Below, one piece after another: positions 25,767-37,004 of a stretch of 64,000 nt of DNA. Positions within the stretch are counted from its first letter, which is position 1; every line of letters starts with the position of its first letter. The position numbers and the translations under genes were made by a program. The stretch comes from Pholiota molesta (Eukaryota > Basidiomycota > Agaricomycetes > Agaricales > Strophariaceae). Location of the stretch: positions 124,001-188,000 of the forward strand of contig JACGCK010000054.1 of the NCBI GenBank assembly GCA_014925825.1, in the 5' to 3' direction. The notes below the pieces were generated by a model. It did not search any database. It had not been told where the DNA came from and saw nothing but the letters and a program-made list of their open reading frames with translations.

Positions 25767-28700
25767 TCAACGCTGTGCATCATAGCGATAAGTAGAAGAA
25801 AAGGAAGACTTACGGTCCATTTATGAGTCGCAGCAGCCCGTTTATATCCAGCAAGAGATTCTTCCACACCATAAGCCTTGAAATATTTGAGTGCGACATA
25901 GGTGGATAAAGGAGAGCCGATTCACCTATTCCAATCGCCCGCAAGACGAGCAGGCTTCGGCTCGAGATTTGAGAGCGCGAGTCTGATTTGCATTAAGACT
26001 GCAGATATGCTATTATAGATCATAATTGTAATTTATTTCCATACGCATCGACGTCGTGAGATTTGGCTTACCTATAGCTTGGGAGCCAGCCTATTCCAGT
26101 AGTCAACATTTGGTCAGTAAATCTGAGGTCAATTCCACCTACCGTCGCTTGTCAAGAGGTCCATACAGATTGAACCACCTGATAGTAAGAACATCCTTTA
26201 ATAGCTAGGACATAAAAGGAATTATAGAAATCCGAACCTCCAGTAACGTGGCCGCCCCCTCCTTGTATGAAGGGCAAAAACCGCGGCGCGATGATCCTAA
26301 AGAACGGCGGAGAGTTAGGGAACGTCGGAGGGAATCTGATCTCAAAGATGATCGAATTCAGTCCCCTATAAACATATTTAGATGTACTCTTGAGCTATCA
26401 GTATACGAGGAAACGAGAGCAAGAATGCTTACTGTTTTTTCATATCCTTCGTAAGCGGAAGATCGTCATCTAAGGAATGAAGCTCGACGATCCATTGATA
26501 CAAGTTATCCCCAATCAGCTCCGGAGGCATATACCAACCCAACTCTTTCAAGCTGGGTGCCATTTCTTGCTCCTTGAGCATCGCCTTGAGTTCCCTTTGG
26601 ATAGCCATACTTGCCGAGGGAGATGACTCGAATGGAGGGAGCCGCATATTGTCTATAACTCGCATAACATATTCCGAATCATGTTTCCAGTCATCCTTCG
26701 GCTTTTGAACAGATCCAATTGTTCTAGATGAGGAGGGGGCCGCAGAAATGAGATAATCACCATCATCGTCCAGGTCATAGTGACCAGGTTCGGGCGAAGC
26801 CCTCGCAGCCTTGGATGAATCCGTGCTGAATATGACCATGTCTTCTTCGTCCATCTCTTCATAGATGTTATCAGCTTTGCGTGCTTTGAGGAGGGTCTCG
26901 ATTTTATAGGATGGATCCGGAATTTCAATTGCCTTGCCACCAACTGCGGTTGGATGTTTGGGGTCCAGAGACACGAAGGGAACCTTCTTATCGGCCTTCG
27001 TTAAGCCTTTGCTTTGGCCGTCGTCGTTTCACTATCTCCCGATCCTCTGACAATTAATAACGGCTAGCGAGAATTTCAGCTAAACGTTAGAGCAGACAAG
27101 CAAATCATGAGTTACCACATAATCCAGTGGGTTTCTTTGATCACATAATGAGGTTCGGAGCTTACAAACTTGGCAGGTAAGTTGACGATTTCAGCCAGCG
27201 CCATGCAGTTGCTCGGAGAAGACAAGCTTTTTGTCCATGACGATCTAGCTGGACCAGCGTAATAGCCCATCGAAGTGTTGGCGTCTTTCGCGAGATAGAC
27301 GCCTGGCTGTCCGTTAGTTCCGGTTGATAAGTAAAACCAAATGCTCACCGTCTCCAAAGGCCTCCCATGGGCGACAACTTTATACCAGAGCCCATGACGA
27401 ATAATCTACGCAGAGTTGAACGATGAACGAATTTGACCAGAATTTTATTGACTCACCGAATGCCAGTTCTTCAGTGGGGACCATGGAATGCCTGCGACAA
27501 AATGAGAATCAAAACCTGATGATAAAGGCTGACACATACGTAGATCACAGGATAGGTGGAAGCGTTCGCATCTACAGTCGCTGCGAGGTCGAGCGCCTTT
27601 TGAAACTTGGCTTCAGCATCTGGTGCGCCTACAGTCATCCTATACTGCGTCCACTGAGAGTCTGGATATCATGTTATGAGCAAGTGGGTTACATAGAAGA
27701 GGGTGTCTCGGGACTAACCCAAACCGGCAATGAGTTCTTCTCCTGAATCGATGGCTTCAATGTGCGCGGTACATGAGGCTACACACCTGAGATGAGACGT
27801 CAGATCCAAAAAAGTAAGATGGTAAAGGCGAAACAACTACCATCGTAGAATGGACCATGCCGCCGGTAGAATATTTGGGTCGATATCCTTCAGCTTGGGC
27901 TTGTATTTTCCCGCTTTGACCTTCCTTTCGAGGTGTTTTTTCATGTCCTCAACCTGTATGATATTTTATTTAGGATGGGTCAAATGTCAGATTTCGTTCT
28001 CTTGACTTACCGAAGGTAAGGAATGAATCAGGCTCGCGATACAGGCGCGCATCTTAAAATATCGTATTGATTTTTGCGTGCGACGGATATATATCAGACG
28101 CACCATGGGCAAAGATAGACTATCAAAGTCGCATAGGCCATCTCCAGGAGCTGTTTGCCTTTTCTCCCGCTTCCTTGCGAAGTTCCAGGTAAGCTGGAGG
28201 ATTCTCTTTACTGGCTTGAGCCTGTCCGCCTGGAATGGGTACTCGGAGCCCGAGTCCTATAGGTAGTGGTTCTTCCATGGCACCATCACTCGCTGAGACG
28301 TACGCCAAGGAAACCAGCAAATCAACAGTTTTTGGATTGTGAATTATTCATACTGCCATGGAGGTATTAGCTGGTAGACCAGGAGAACAAGAGACGGAGT
28401 GAACCTCAAGGGATGGTCCTCTATTCAGCGAATAGTACTGATACGTGCACAATTTGGAGTCGCAAACGTAAGGCTTGAGAGCTTCGTAGTCAAAATGAAG
28501 CTTGTTATGACAGACGATGCAATATCTTGTACACAGCTATATAAGGCTGGTGAGCCGCAGATTTTGTTCAGCGAAATGGGGCAACAATTACCGAAAGACG
28601 ACGAATCAGATAACAAAACGCTGTGAGTGGTAGATTGAAGGGCTGGGTATCGTTAAGTTCCACCAGAGGATCATGGGGAAGCGTGGTCGTACGCCCTAGT

Positions 28701-30379
28701 TCTCTTTCATCGTGATCGGCTTGTCGAAGGTCCTGAAGGATCCGTTAGCATTACGGTGAGCGAGTGAGGATAATGATACCTGCGTTTTCCTTTAACGCGA
28801 ACACATCGTCGTCTTTCCTTTGCGACTTCTCAACCTCACTATTCAGCAACTCTGCACCAGCCCATCCGAGACCGAACTTTCGGCGCAGGCTGACAATTTT
28901 GAGGAAAGACTGGTCCATCAACGATTCAAGGGAGCTGCTCAAACTAAACCTATCGAATCGGCCTGGATCAACCGCTTCCTCCTCTTCTTCTGGGACGGTC
29001 TCCGCCGGTAAAAGCTCAGCCTCATCGTAGTCTTCATCGTAATCAAACATCTTAGCCTTTTGAGCTGCGATCTCTGCCTGAATACGAAGTTCGTCCTCTG
29101 CATCCTGCATTATGAGCCCGTGTTTTCGGATGACTTCTTTGACTTGTTCAGTCCCTGGTTTATACTTTTCACTTAGGCCAACCTTGAAGCTGACGCTGAC
29201 GCCGAGACGTTGCGCCGAGGAAGTATACGATGCATCGTGTTCTAAAACAGGATAAACTCCGTGAAATCCGCCTATGAGAAGGGTTAAATGTTGAGACGAG
29301 GCTAAAAGGCGACGATCCCATGCCATGAGAGCGCGAGGAGGGATCGAGTCGGCGAGAGTGATCACAGGAAGCGAGACAGAAATAACAAAGTCGTTACCAC
29401 CGATACCGATGAACCCAGGTCTATATTCTGTAGCCACGATATCGACGAAGTCCCTGTACATATGAGAAAGTTAGCGATTGGTCAGAGAGGCAAGATCACA
29501 TCGATTACTCTTGAAGTTTGCCCTTGATCGAATCTGGCTCGATGCGACCTGTTGCGATGGCGTCATAGTCCTCGAATGCATCGTAGCCTTCGCTGCCAGA
29601 CATATCCTCGTCTGATGCATCACTAATAGAGTGAACAGAGATGGCCTTCGGCGCTGATTGTCCGATAACCCTCGCAATAGACGCCATAATTTCAGCAATC
29701 GTATCGCCTAGCGGCCTTGGACGTTCTTCCGCAATTTCATCCACAATTCGCTGTAATTTCGCGGAGAGATCGCCATCAGGAGAGTAGCAAAACAGGGAAT
29801 GATGGTTTGGGTATTCCGATGTATCTGTGAAATTTATCATGAAACCTTTCTTCGCAAATTCATTTTGCTCTGCTACTTGCCTGAGATCAGTAAATTGGCC
29901 GCAAGGATATATTCTGATGATGTCTTTTCGACAACGATCTCAACTGATCCTTCGTCATCTCCGGGGCGCACCTCTGTAGTTTGATTAGATGCTAGCGATA
30001 GCCACTCAAAGTATCGACTTGGACTAACTCTGTAGTTTCAGGCCACTGAAAATGAGGCCAGCGAGAGATGCTTCCTGGATATCTGATAGATCGGCGGTGA
30101 ACCGTTTTCTCCCTTTCAAATGAGCATTTTTGTTCGCGTCATAAGCAAAGGCGGGCGCTGCATCCATGTTCACGTCCTCGTTGTCTGTATCTTTCAGAAA
30201 GTGTGGAGCTTTGTATGAGCATCGACACAGAAACGATTCGCCACGGCTTAGTTGTGATCTTCCAACATACCAAAGCACATCCTTTGGCGCTTCGTCGCCG
30301 GCTTTCCTTGACTTTGCCACTCATCATCATCAGCGTTTGCGACACTCCTCTGAGGGGTTGCCTTCGTGGCGCGAGACAT
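25767..30379 (-). CDS. PARP-type ADP-ribosyltransferase fused to a ubiquitin-conjugating (E2) domain
   Basis: Large multi-exon minus-strand gene. The start at 30379 gives MSRATKATPQRSVANADDDE. The N-terminal part includes VLWYVGRSQLSRGESFLC, an acidic linker (SDASDEDMSGSEGYDAFEDY) and a long exon (28751-29461) with FIGIGGNDFVISVSLP and EEEEEAVDPGRFDRF. The PARP core follows: FHG and LKNWHS near 27490, IIRHGLWYKVVAHGRPF near 27390, and GVYLAKDANTSMGYYAGPAR at about 27240-27310. These supply the expected His and Tyr of the NAD pocket and look most like PARP16-type enzymes. The C-terminus is a UBC fold: FEIRFPPTFPNSPPFFRI (exon 26238-26365), GGSICMDLLTSDGWLP with the candidate E2 cysteine (exon 26143-26178), then LMQIRLALSNLEPKPARL. 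Frame breaks occur near 30311, 30050, 30018, 29887, 27490 and 27368, and a UGA near 25923. Fungal PARP-UBC proteins are, to my knowledge, a known but little-studied architecture. Confidence 0.75.
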
Positions 30380-31442
30380 TCTGGACGGTGGTTAGGTGAA
30401 AGACAGCTTGCAACTTCCGCAGTGCGTTCAGAGTTCGGTTGACTGATGGAAAGCGCCCGAAGCCCACAACGTCTTTGATGACCATGTACAATCGATTACT
30501 TACAAGTTGTTACCGAAGAGTCATCAAACTTGCACACCTTTCATTGTTCAACTCGGCAATAGCCGACAAGCCTGCCGTTGTTCCGCAGATGTCTATCGGT
30601 AGTTTTAAATAGCGATTCCTCCACTACATATAGTCAGCGAAGCATTTGCCATTTGCTCAAAATTTCTGAAAGGAAACAATTTCTGTTTAAATCTTGTCTT
30701 TTTAAAATCAGCGAAGCTTGAATTTGCGACAAGGTACTCGATCATTGATTCATAGGTCGGCAGTGAGGCACGCCTGCCACTCTTCTATCAGTTGGCATGC
30801 CTTAGACCTGTTGAACTTGTACGTGTTGGGATCTTGATTATCCCTAGGGCCATAGCTATTACTATTAGCAGATCTGCTTTAGCAGCGGCTCGGCTATCAC
30901 GATACTTATTTCCCAGGAGAAATGGGTATAGATAATCTTCATGGGCAATCTTTCAGCGCATAGCTGAGGTCTATTCATATCTTGAGTGATTGATATCATA
31001 GACGCGTCAAATAGATAGTGATGCAAGTCTATGTATGAAAGGTCCATTGCAATAATTACAACCTCCCGTCAAACCCGGCGTAGCTGTGGTGTTGAAACAG
31101 GATGAGTAAAAATTCTAATAGTAGATGCTACGAATGGCCATATAAGATCATCAAAGGCCTATGCGCAGGTATGTATAGTATAATCTCTCTAAATTGTTCT
31201 AAACGACTCACTGGTAAGCATATGACTCATAGATGATACTTCGGACTTACCATGTCCATATCCACAAATGTCATAAATACTGTTGACGCTGTGTCAAATG
31301 TATATCAGTACTTGAAGAAATAATCGCAACAAGCCTCCAAACACCACCTACCAAATACTCAAGAATGACGGCGATGAACCCGACTTGGATCACTGACGTA
31401 GGTGTGTAGGGTGTGGGTTGGATGCTGGGTGACCGGAATAAT
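30380..31442. other. Intergenic, no gene seen
   Basis: AT-rich stretch upstream of the PARP-E2 gene. Small frames lack motifs. Confidence 0.4.
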
Positions 31443-31785
31443 TTACAGTTCTGCTGCTCCCGGCGAGCGCATGGGTGCTGCTTCTGGACTGTCCCGAAGA
31501 TGTGTTACTATTCCTGGATCCCTCTATCAAAACATTAGAAATTTAGGCTGGTGAAGAGCGCGTTTGAAATCAAATTACAAGGATATTGGTCAGTTCTCCC
31601 GGTAATGAGCTGGGGGGATGCCTTGACATGGCATCAAGGCAACGGCGTAAAGCTTCTGGGCCAATGGCTTGTTCCAAGGACAATGGCGGGGCGCCGTTGG
31701 GTGGATTAGATATCGAGTACGGTAGGAGGTCGTACAGCGAGAGCAAAGTCATCAATCGCAGGCGTAAACCTTCTGGCGTGTCCAT
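31443..31785 (-). CDS. Possible small protein of 95 residues, unknown
   Basis: Exon 1 (31785 to 31579) is leucine-rich: MDTPEGLRLRLMTLLSLYDL, then PPNGAPPLSLEQAIGPEALR. A 55-nt intron with GT...AG borders (31524-31578) leads in phase to exon 2 (31523 to 31443), RDPGIVTHLRDSPEAAPMRS, ending AAEL. A TATA box lies about 110 bp upstream. The protein would be cytosolic, with one amphipathic helix at the start. I do not recognise a family. Support: codon-like composition, clean splicing phase, core promoter. Against: short, no homology evidence, and it lies in an otherwise empty region. Confidence 0.4.
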
Positions 31786-34342
31786 TGTCGAGATCTTTAG
31801 TGAATAAAGTGGTGAAGAAGAGGTTGTAGGAATTTACTGGCTTGTAAAAGGATACAAATTGGATGGTTCTACATACAACCCACCCGACACCTTTTATACG
31901 AGAAAGACACTGCTGGAGCCCGCCTTTATCCGACAAGTATCTCGATCTACGGGCATGAGAGCCAGTGTCACCATGTACATTTACAGGGCGTCCCAACAAC
32001 ATTGGAGCAACTTCAATAGAGGTTCCCGAACGGAAACTCGGCTAGTTCCTAACATGCAGTGACAAGATGTTTCCGGGATCTATTTAGGAATCCCGAGGCC
32101 CGGCCAGCCCTCTTCCGTCGTGCCGTTGTCGCAGAGACCTGTGTATAAGTGCTACAAATATTCCTAAAACAGCTCGAAGAGCGTATGTCGAACTTGAGTT
32201 AGCAGAGCTTCAGTTAATCTGACCGCTCGGGATTGGTTACCTTGCGGTGGGTTGCGGCCCTAATAGCATGGAAAATGGGGAGTGCTCCCGCATACCCAAA
32301 TGGCAGAAACAGATGACTCGAAGCGCCGCAGATCAACCACTTGCCACATCTTTGAAAGTGAAAAGGAAACGAAAGCTATGCAAGAGTCAGCGAACAGCTA
32401 CCGCGAATGCAACTCAATACGACGGTAAGTAATTATGGGATCCGCTACGGGTCCGAAATCTGAATGCCAAATGGAGCATTTTGATTGCGGGGAAGATGAA
32501 ATTGCCAATAGAGGATGCTCATCGGACTTCATACACCATACCATACATCCTAGCAAATTCGAGTCTGGACAGATACTTACACCCACAATCTATTATCGTT
32601 CTCTCCGTTGGTGTTCGGCCCGGGATGCAAATGCCTATGAAATTAGCACAAGGTCGACTCCACCTTCCAGTTTCCAACTTTTCAACATGATATAGAGCCA
32701 TTGACGGAGTCGATAAAATGGACGCTATGGAGTGCAATCACGGATCAAACACTCAAGCGCACAAGTGCACAATTGCCCGCAGCTCATTGTCGGACGGATC
32801 ACGGCCTCCAGGGGCCGTCTGCTACAAGGTCCATTCCCCATGGTCACATTAAGATTTAGCTCTGACTGATGGACAATGAGACGAGACGCAGTAAAGGTCT
32901 GCGGAAGTGCTCTGCGCAAACCCCTCCTATATCCTCGACTGTGCATCGTCGGGATACATCTTTTTGGAAATAGCGAGAACAGTGCGGCAACCTGGAATTG
33001 TGCACGAATAACAGCGAATAACTCCGTTGGCAATATCGTGGTGCCTATGACATTTAGATTGCTGCCAAACAGGCGAGGATCGGTGGCTGGATATCTGTGA
33101 CTTTCGGCGCTGTAATGCATACTCCACGACTGACAGAGTTATCATCTTGATGTGATTTGTATAGCTTGCAGAGCTTATTTTTATTTTTTATTTTTGGCTT
33201 TATGTACGTACGAATCAAACGTTTGAACCGGAGACGACATAAACTCGTTGCAAGGTCGGGGAGATTTTAATAGGCGCTCAAAAGCAGTATTACTATAGCT
33301 AGGCAAATTTCGTCGGGATAGCATCAGCTTGAAATGACTACCTAGTAAGCACCGTATTTGAAACCTGTTTAACCGATGAATAAGCGTTGATCAAGATAAC
33401 AAAACTGATCCAACATCACTAATCCTCCTGGACAGTGCTTGAGACATGATTATTATCCAGAATCCCATGACCAAATCATGACGGTAGTAGAGTCACGGAG
33501 TCATCAAGGGTCCCAGATTCCTACTTGTCAGGCATTTGTAAGAATGGGGAAATCTGTGAGCGTACCGGTAAGTGAGAAAGCAGTAAGGCGGTGATATCAT
33601 ACTTGCGGAATAACTACGTATCGGCGGCGGACTGTGGTTCCGTCAATGATAGATGAGTAGAGACGGCTGGCTACAAGTTGGTGATTAAATCTTCCGAGAC
33701 AAGCTTTCAGTTGAAGTAAATGATGGTGTTGAGCAGGAACCTAGTACGATGAGTGCAGATGCAGATCATAATTAAAAGCCGTCTCTATCCCGAGTGTTGT
33801 GCCTCAGTAATTATTATAAGTCGGATGATCCTTGGCGAAGTATTTTCAGCCCCCCTCAAGGCTGAGTATCCTGGCTATACTATTTGATAGCTTGGAAGCT
33901 GTGCAGAAACAAATCGCAGTTTCGACGTCGTTCGTTTTTGGTACGCGTTCGACCTTTCATCGAACACAACTTCAAGTATCCCTAAGTTGATATCCGCAGT
34001 GAGATCATTTCTAAAACCTCTAACGAGAAGAAGAACCTTCGGATTGCACATGCAGAAGAAAGATAGTAATCTTCAATTCGAATCATTCTCAGAACAAAGT
34101 TGGATACTTACATCTTTATGGTCCTACTTGCCGTTGATCGCATCAATTCAGTGCATGTTTGCAGTGTGCACTCATTCGTCAGCCAATTTTCACACGCTCG
34201 TTTCCAACAAGCGGTGGCATTGAACACCTCTGTGTTGTATCAGTATTTCGACATCTTTTCTCTCAATTTCCCGTTCTCGAGAGCCGTTTTACGCTAGAGG
34301 TCACTCCGAGGCTCTTCAAAGATACATCCGAGCCATTCGACC
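31786..34342. other. 2.5-kb intergenic stretch
   Basis: No convincing gene. Small frames around 32247-33145 have no motif. An AT-rich run lies at 33175-33200. The right end should hold the promoter of the Ost-alpha family gene. Confidence 0.4.
31891..31898 (-). promoter_or_regulatory. TATA box before the small candidate gene
   Basis: Reads TATAAAAG on the minus strand, 106-113 bp upstream of the ATG at 31785. Confidence 0.45.
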
Positions 34343-36505
34343 ATGCCTTGTCCAACGTCTCCGAACCAAATTGCGATTGATGAGAGTCATTTTTGGGAAA
34401 CAGATGGGATACAGTGGAATACGCATCGAATAGGCTGGACTATTGCCGGTGGATGTGCAGCACTTGTGAGCGCCCACAGATCCGTGGCTAAAGTGCCAAG
34501 TTGTGCAGCACCGCTAAATTTGAATCCGACTTGCAGACGACAATCATTTCCGCCATTACAGTCCTACAGCACTGCCGGTACGTGTGATTGCTGTTCGGAA
34601 CATGCTCTGTTAGGAATTAAATTGTTTTTGCAGAAGTTATACAGTTCCTGCAGAGCAGCGCCAGATGTACGCGTTTTGCATCGTGTCCTACAGTTCATTT
34701 AATGAATCAAAACTTGGCGAACAGTTTACGCATTCTGTATATGCCCCCTGTATATGCAATAATTTCCTTTTTCTCATATCGGTTCTTTCGCAATTACACC
34801 TATTATTCATTTATTGAAGTTGGTAAGCGGCGTCCATATTATTGTCGAAGTACCTTTTTGACGTTGACGTCGATCATAAAGCTTATGAGGTATGTCAATC
34901 ACTCAGTAGCATCCCGACTTCGGAGTGTTGATATACACCTGTATTAGGCTGTCACTTTGAGCGCCTTTCTGTGAGTTCTCTCCATATGAACGATATTTTG
35001 AAACACTCATCGGACTTATGCTTATACCGTTCATTTAGCCTTCTTATCATCGAGTTTGTTGCAGCTACTGCATCTGGACACTCGACAGACAGAGCTCTCG
35101 AGCGCAAAGACAAAATGCCCCTCCCAATGCCTGTCAGTTTACTTGTTTGATGCCCATGATCTTATAAGGCACTTATTCTCTATTTCAGTTTTGTTGTTGG
35201 AGGTATCGTCCAACAAAGGTACCGCTACTCCTCCCGAACGTATCATTCTTTTACTGACAAATAACTTTAGGCCTATTTCATGTATACTGTCAAGGTTTGT
35301 TCCTGAAGTCTGAGTGTTAAGATCACTACTCAATATTTCGATTCTTAGTGGTCCGTTTTACAATATGTTATTATCCGACCTCGTACGTTGTTCTGAGTTG
35401 CCAGATGTCGACGTATTTCGCTCAAAATATTTCGCAGTTGTATCAATAGCTGGTATCATTTGTGAGAGGCTGGACATTCTTTGTGATAGTGACGGTTACT
35501 CCTGGCGTTATGCGTCGGTGTATCTAGCTGTTATCGATTTTATCAGTATCAGGCATGTCTGCGCTTGCTTTTGCGCTATCTCCGAGTCTGATAAATTTTA
35601 TTATCAATCAAAGTATAGCGCTCTACGGACTCCTAATTTTCTACGGGCTGATGCACGAAGAACTTGAAGGGCGTCGTCCGTTAGCGAAATTCCTCGCTAT
35701 CAAATTGATTGTGATGTTCACTTTTTATCAATCTTTCGTGGTGAGCGGTCGAGCCGTCGATTGTCAATGCGAGTATTGCTTAACCTTTGAATCAAAGATC
35801 GGTCTTCTCAATGTAAAAGTAATAAAGGTAAAGGTCATCTTCAATCATTTTCACGGGATTTTAACACTCGTTTCACCGGTAGCCAACGATTACTGGACAG
35901 TTGTTAATATCAAAGATGGACTGGATGCACTGCTCATCTGTATTGAGGTTGGTTGTGTATTTTTCTTCTCACCGGCATTCGAATAAATGGTATTGGCCAT
36001 AGATGGTTTTCTTTTCCGCTTTTATGTGGTGGGCATACACCCCGAGCGAATATACCCGAAAAAACGGAGAATTGAAGACAAGCATCTGGCGTCCTCTTCG
36101 GGATTCGTAAGTTTCGTTCTTTTGGTTGCATTTATTCAACCCATTAACGTTAACACCTTTCCCCCAGAATTAACTATAGTACGTCTTGAATTTATATCTC
36201 TCGACCCAGCATATACACTGAGCTTGGTACTTCTCCCAGTGGATTTTGTGCACGAGATCTGGGGCTCGCTTCGCTTCTTCGCCGATTACGCACGGGGACG
36301 ACCCACTGCCCACGGATATGGGCACCGCATGCTCTCTCAAACTGACGAACAGCCGAGGGCGATGGATTTTGGGCAAGCGTTTGGCGTGAGCCCAACAGCG
36401 CCTGTATCCCCAAGTTCCAGATTCCCCACCTCCGACCGCTACGCGGATCCATCTCATGACGAAAATATCATGCTAGCCCCTTATCCTTTCACCACAAGGG
36501 CGTAA
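34343..36505 (+). CDS. Organic solute transporter Ost-alpha/TMEM184 family membrane protein
   Basis: Multi-pass membrane protein (about seven helices) of the Ost-alpha/TMEM184/LAZ1 family, eukaryotic proteins linked to solute transport and endomembrane or vacuolar function. The start is MPCPTSPNQIAIDESHFWE. Exons then give HRIGWTIAGGCAAL (to 34465), SAITVLQHCRSYTVPAEQRQ, RILYMPPVYAIISFFSYRFF (34725-34822), an 8-nt exon, AVTLSAFL, LIIEFVAATASGHS, MPFCCWRYRPTK, AYFMYTVK, WSVLQYVIIRPL, SIAGIICERLDILCDSDGYS, IALYGLLIFYGLMHEEL, GRRPLAKFLAIKLIVMFTFY, DGLDALLICIE and MVFFSAFMWWAYTPSEY. After an 11-nt exon comes DFVHEIWGSLRFFADYA and a soluble tail ending FTTRA. The PPVYAI, RILYMP and GRRPLAKFL motifs are family hallmarks. 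More than ten introns are inferred. One uses a GC donor (about 35553), and near 35829 one base seems missing at a splice edge. Confidence 0.88.
34882..34889 (+). other. 8-nt microexon of the Ost-alpha family gene
   Basis: CTTATGAG sits between AAAG (acceptor) and GTATGT (donor). Joined to GAAGTTG before and GCTGTCACT after (exon 34948-34970, itself 23 nt) it gives EVAYEAVTLSAFL, matching the family's (V/A)YEA...AF pattern. Confidence 0.7.
36168..36178 (+). other. 11-nt microexon of the Ost-alpha family gene
   Basis: AATTAACTATA lies between CCCCCAG and GTACGT. It joins GAT-TC to TG-GAT-TTT, giving DSINYMDFVHEIWGS, as expected for the segment after the last helix. Confidence 0.65.
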
Positions 36506-37004
36506 ATCCATTGTCACGACATCCACATGTAACTTTTGTATTCTCCTGGTTCCTCGGACAGTGCTTGCACTACGTCAGCATTGATGTTTTTACATATCCT
36601 TTATGAGGCACTGCCAATATCGTTGACAGGTAAATCGCAGCTGATAATGAATCACGGGCTCAAACATACGGTTCAACGCAAACTCAACTGCAACGTCAAG
36701 GTCACCAGCCGAATTCTCACTCCCAACAAGATAACCAGTACCTTCGGAATTAGCAGGGGCCATAATTAGAAGGTCGATAACAATACAGGACAGCGATGCC
36801 CAGGAAGTAGTGATAGCTTTTCATTATATTATCACTCAAAATAGCCACTCCATTTGAAGCCGTTTAGGGGTGGGGTGCGGTAATGGTCGTATTCGTTATG
36901 TTTGTCGTACTGTTCATCGAATGCGATGCGAATATACATATAACACAACAATATCACGACAAGCGCCACTCGAGCGATAACGGGAATTGTGGTATAATGG
37001 TTAC
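36506..37004. other. Spacer between convergent genes
   Basis: 3' flanks of the Ost-alpha family gene and the minus-strand PLC-like gene. No feature seen. Confidence 0.4.

Noticed and set aside
29840..29890. Apparent GC-AG intron (AG|GCAAGT) in the PARP-E2 gene
   Set aside because: The would-be intron is only 35 nt, and its sequence codes well (AEQNEFAKKGFMINF) if one base is added. A missing base is the simpler explanation.
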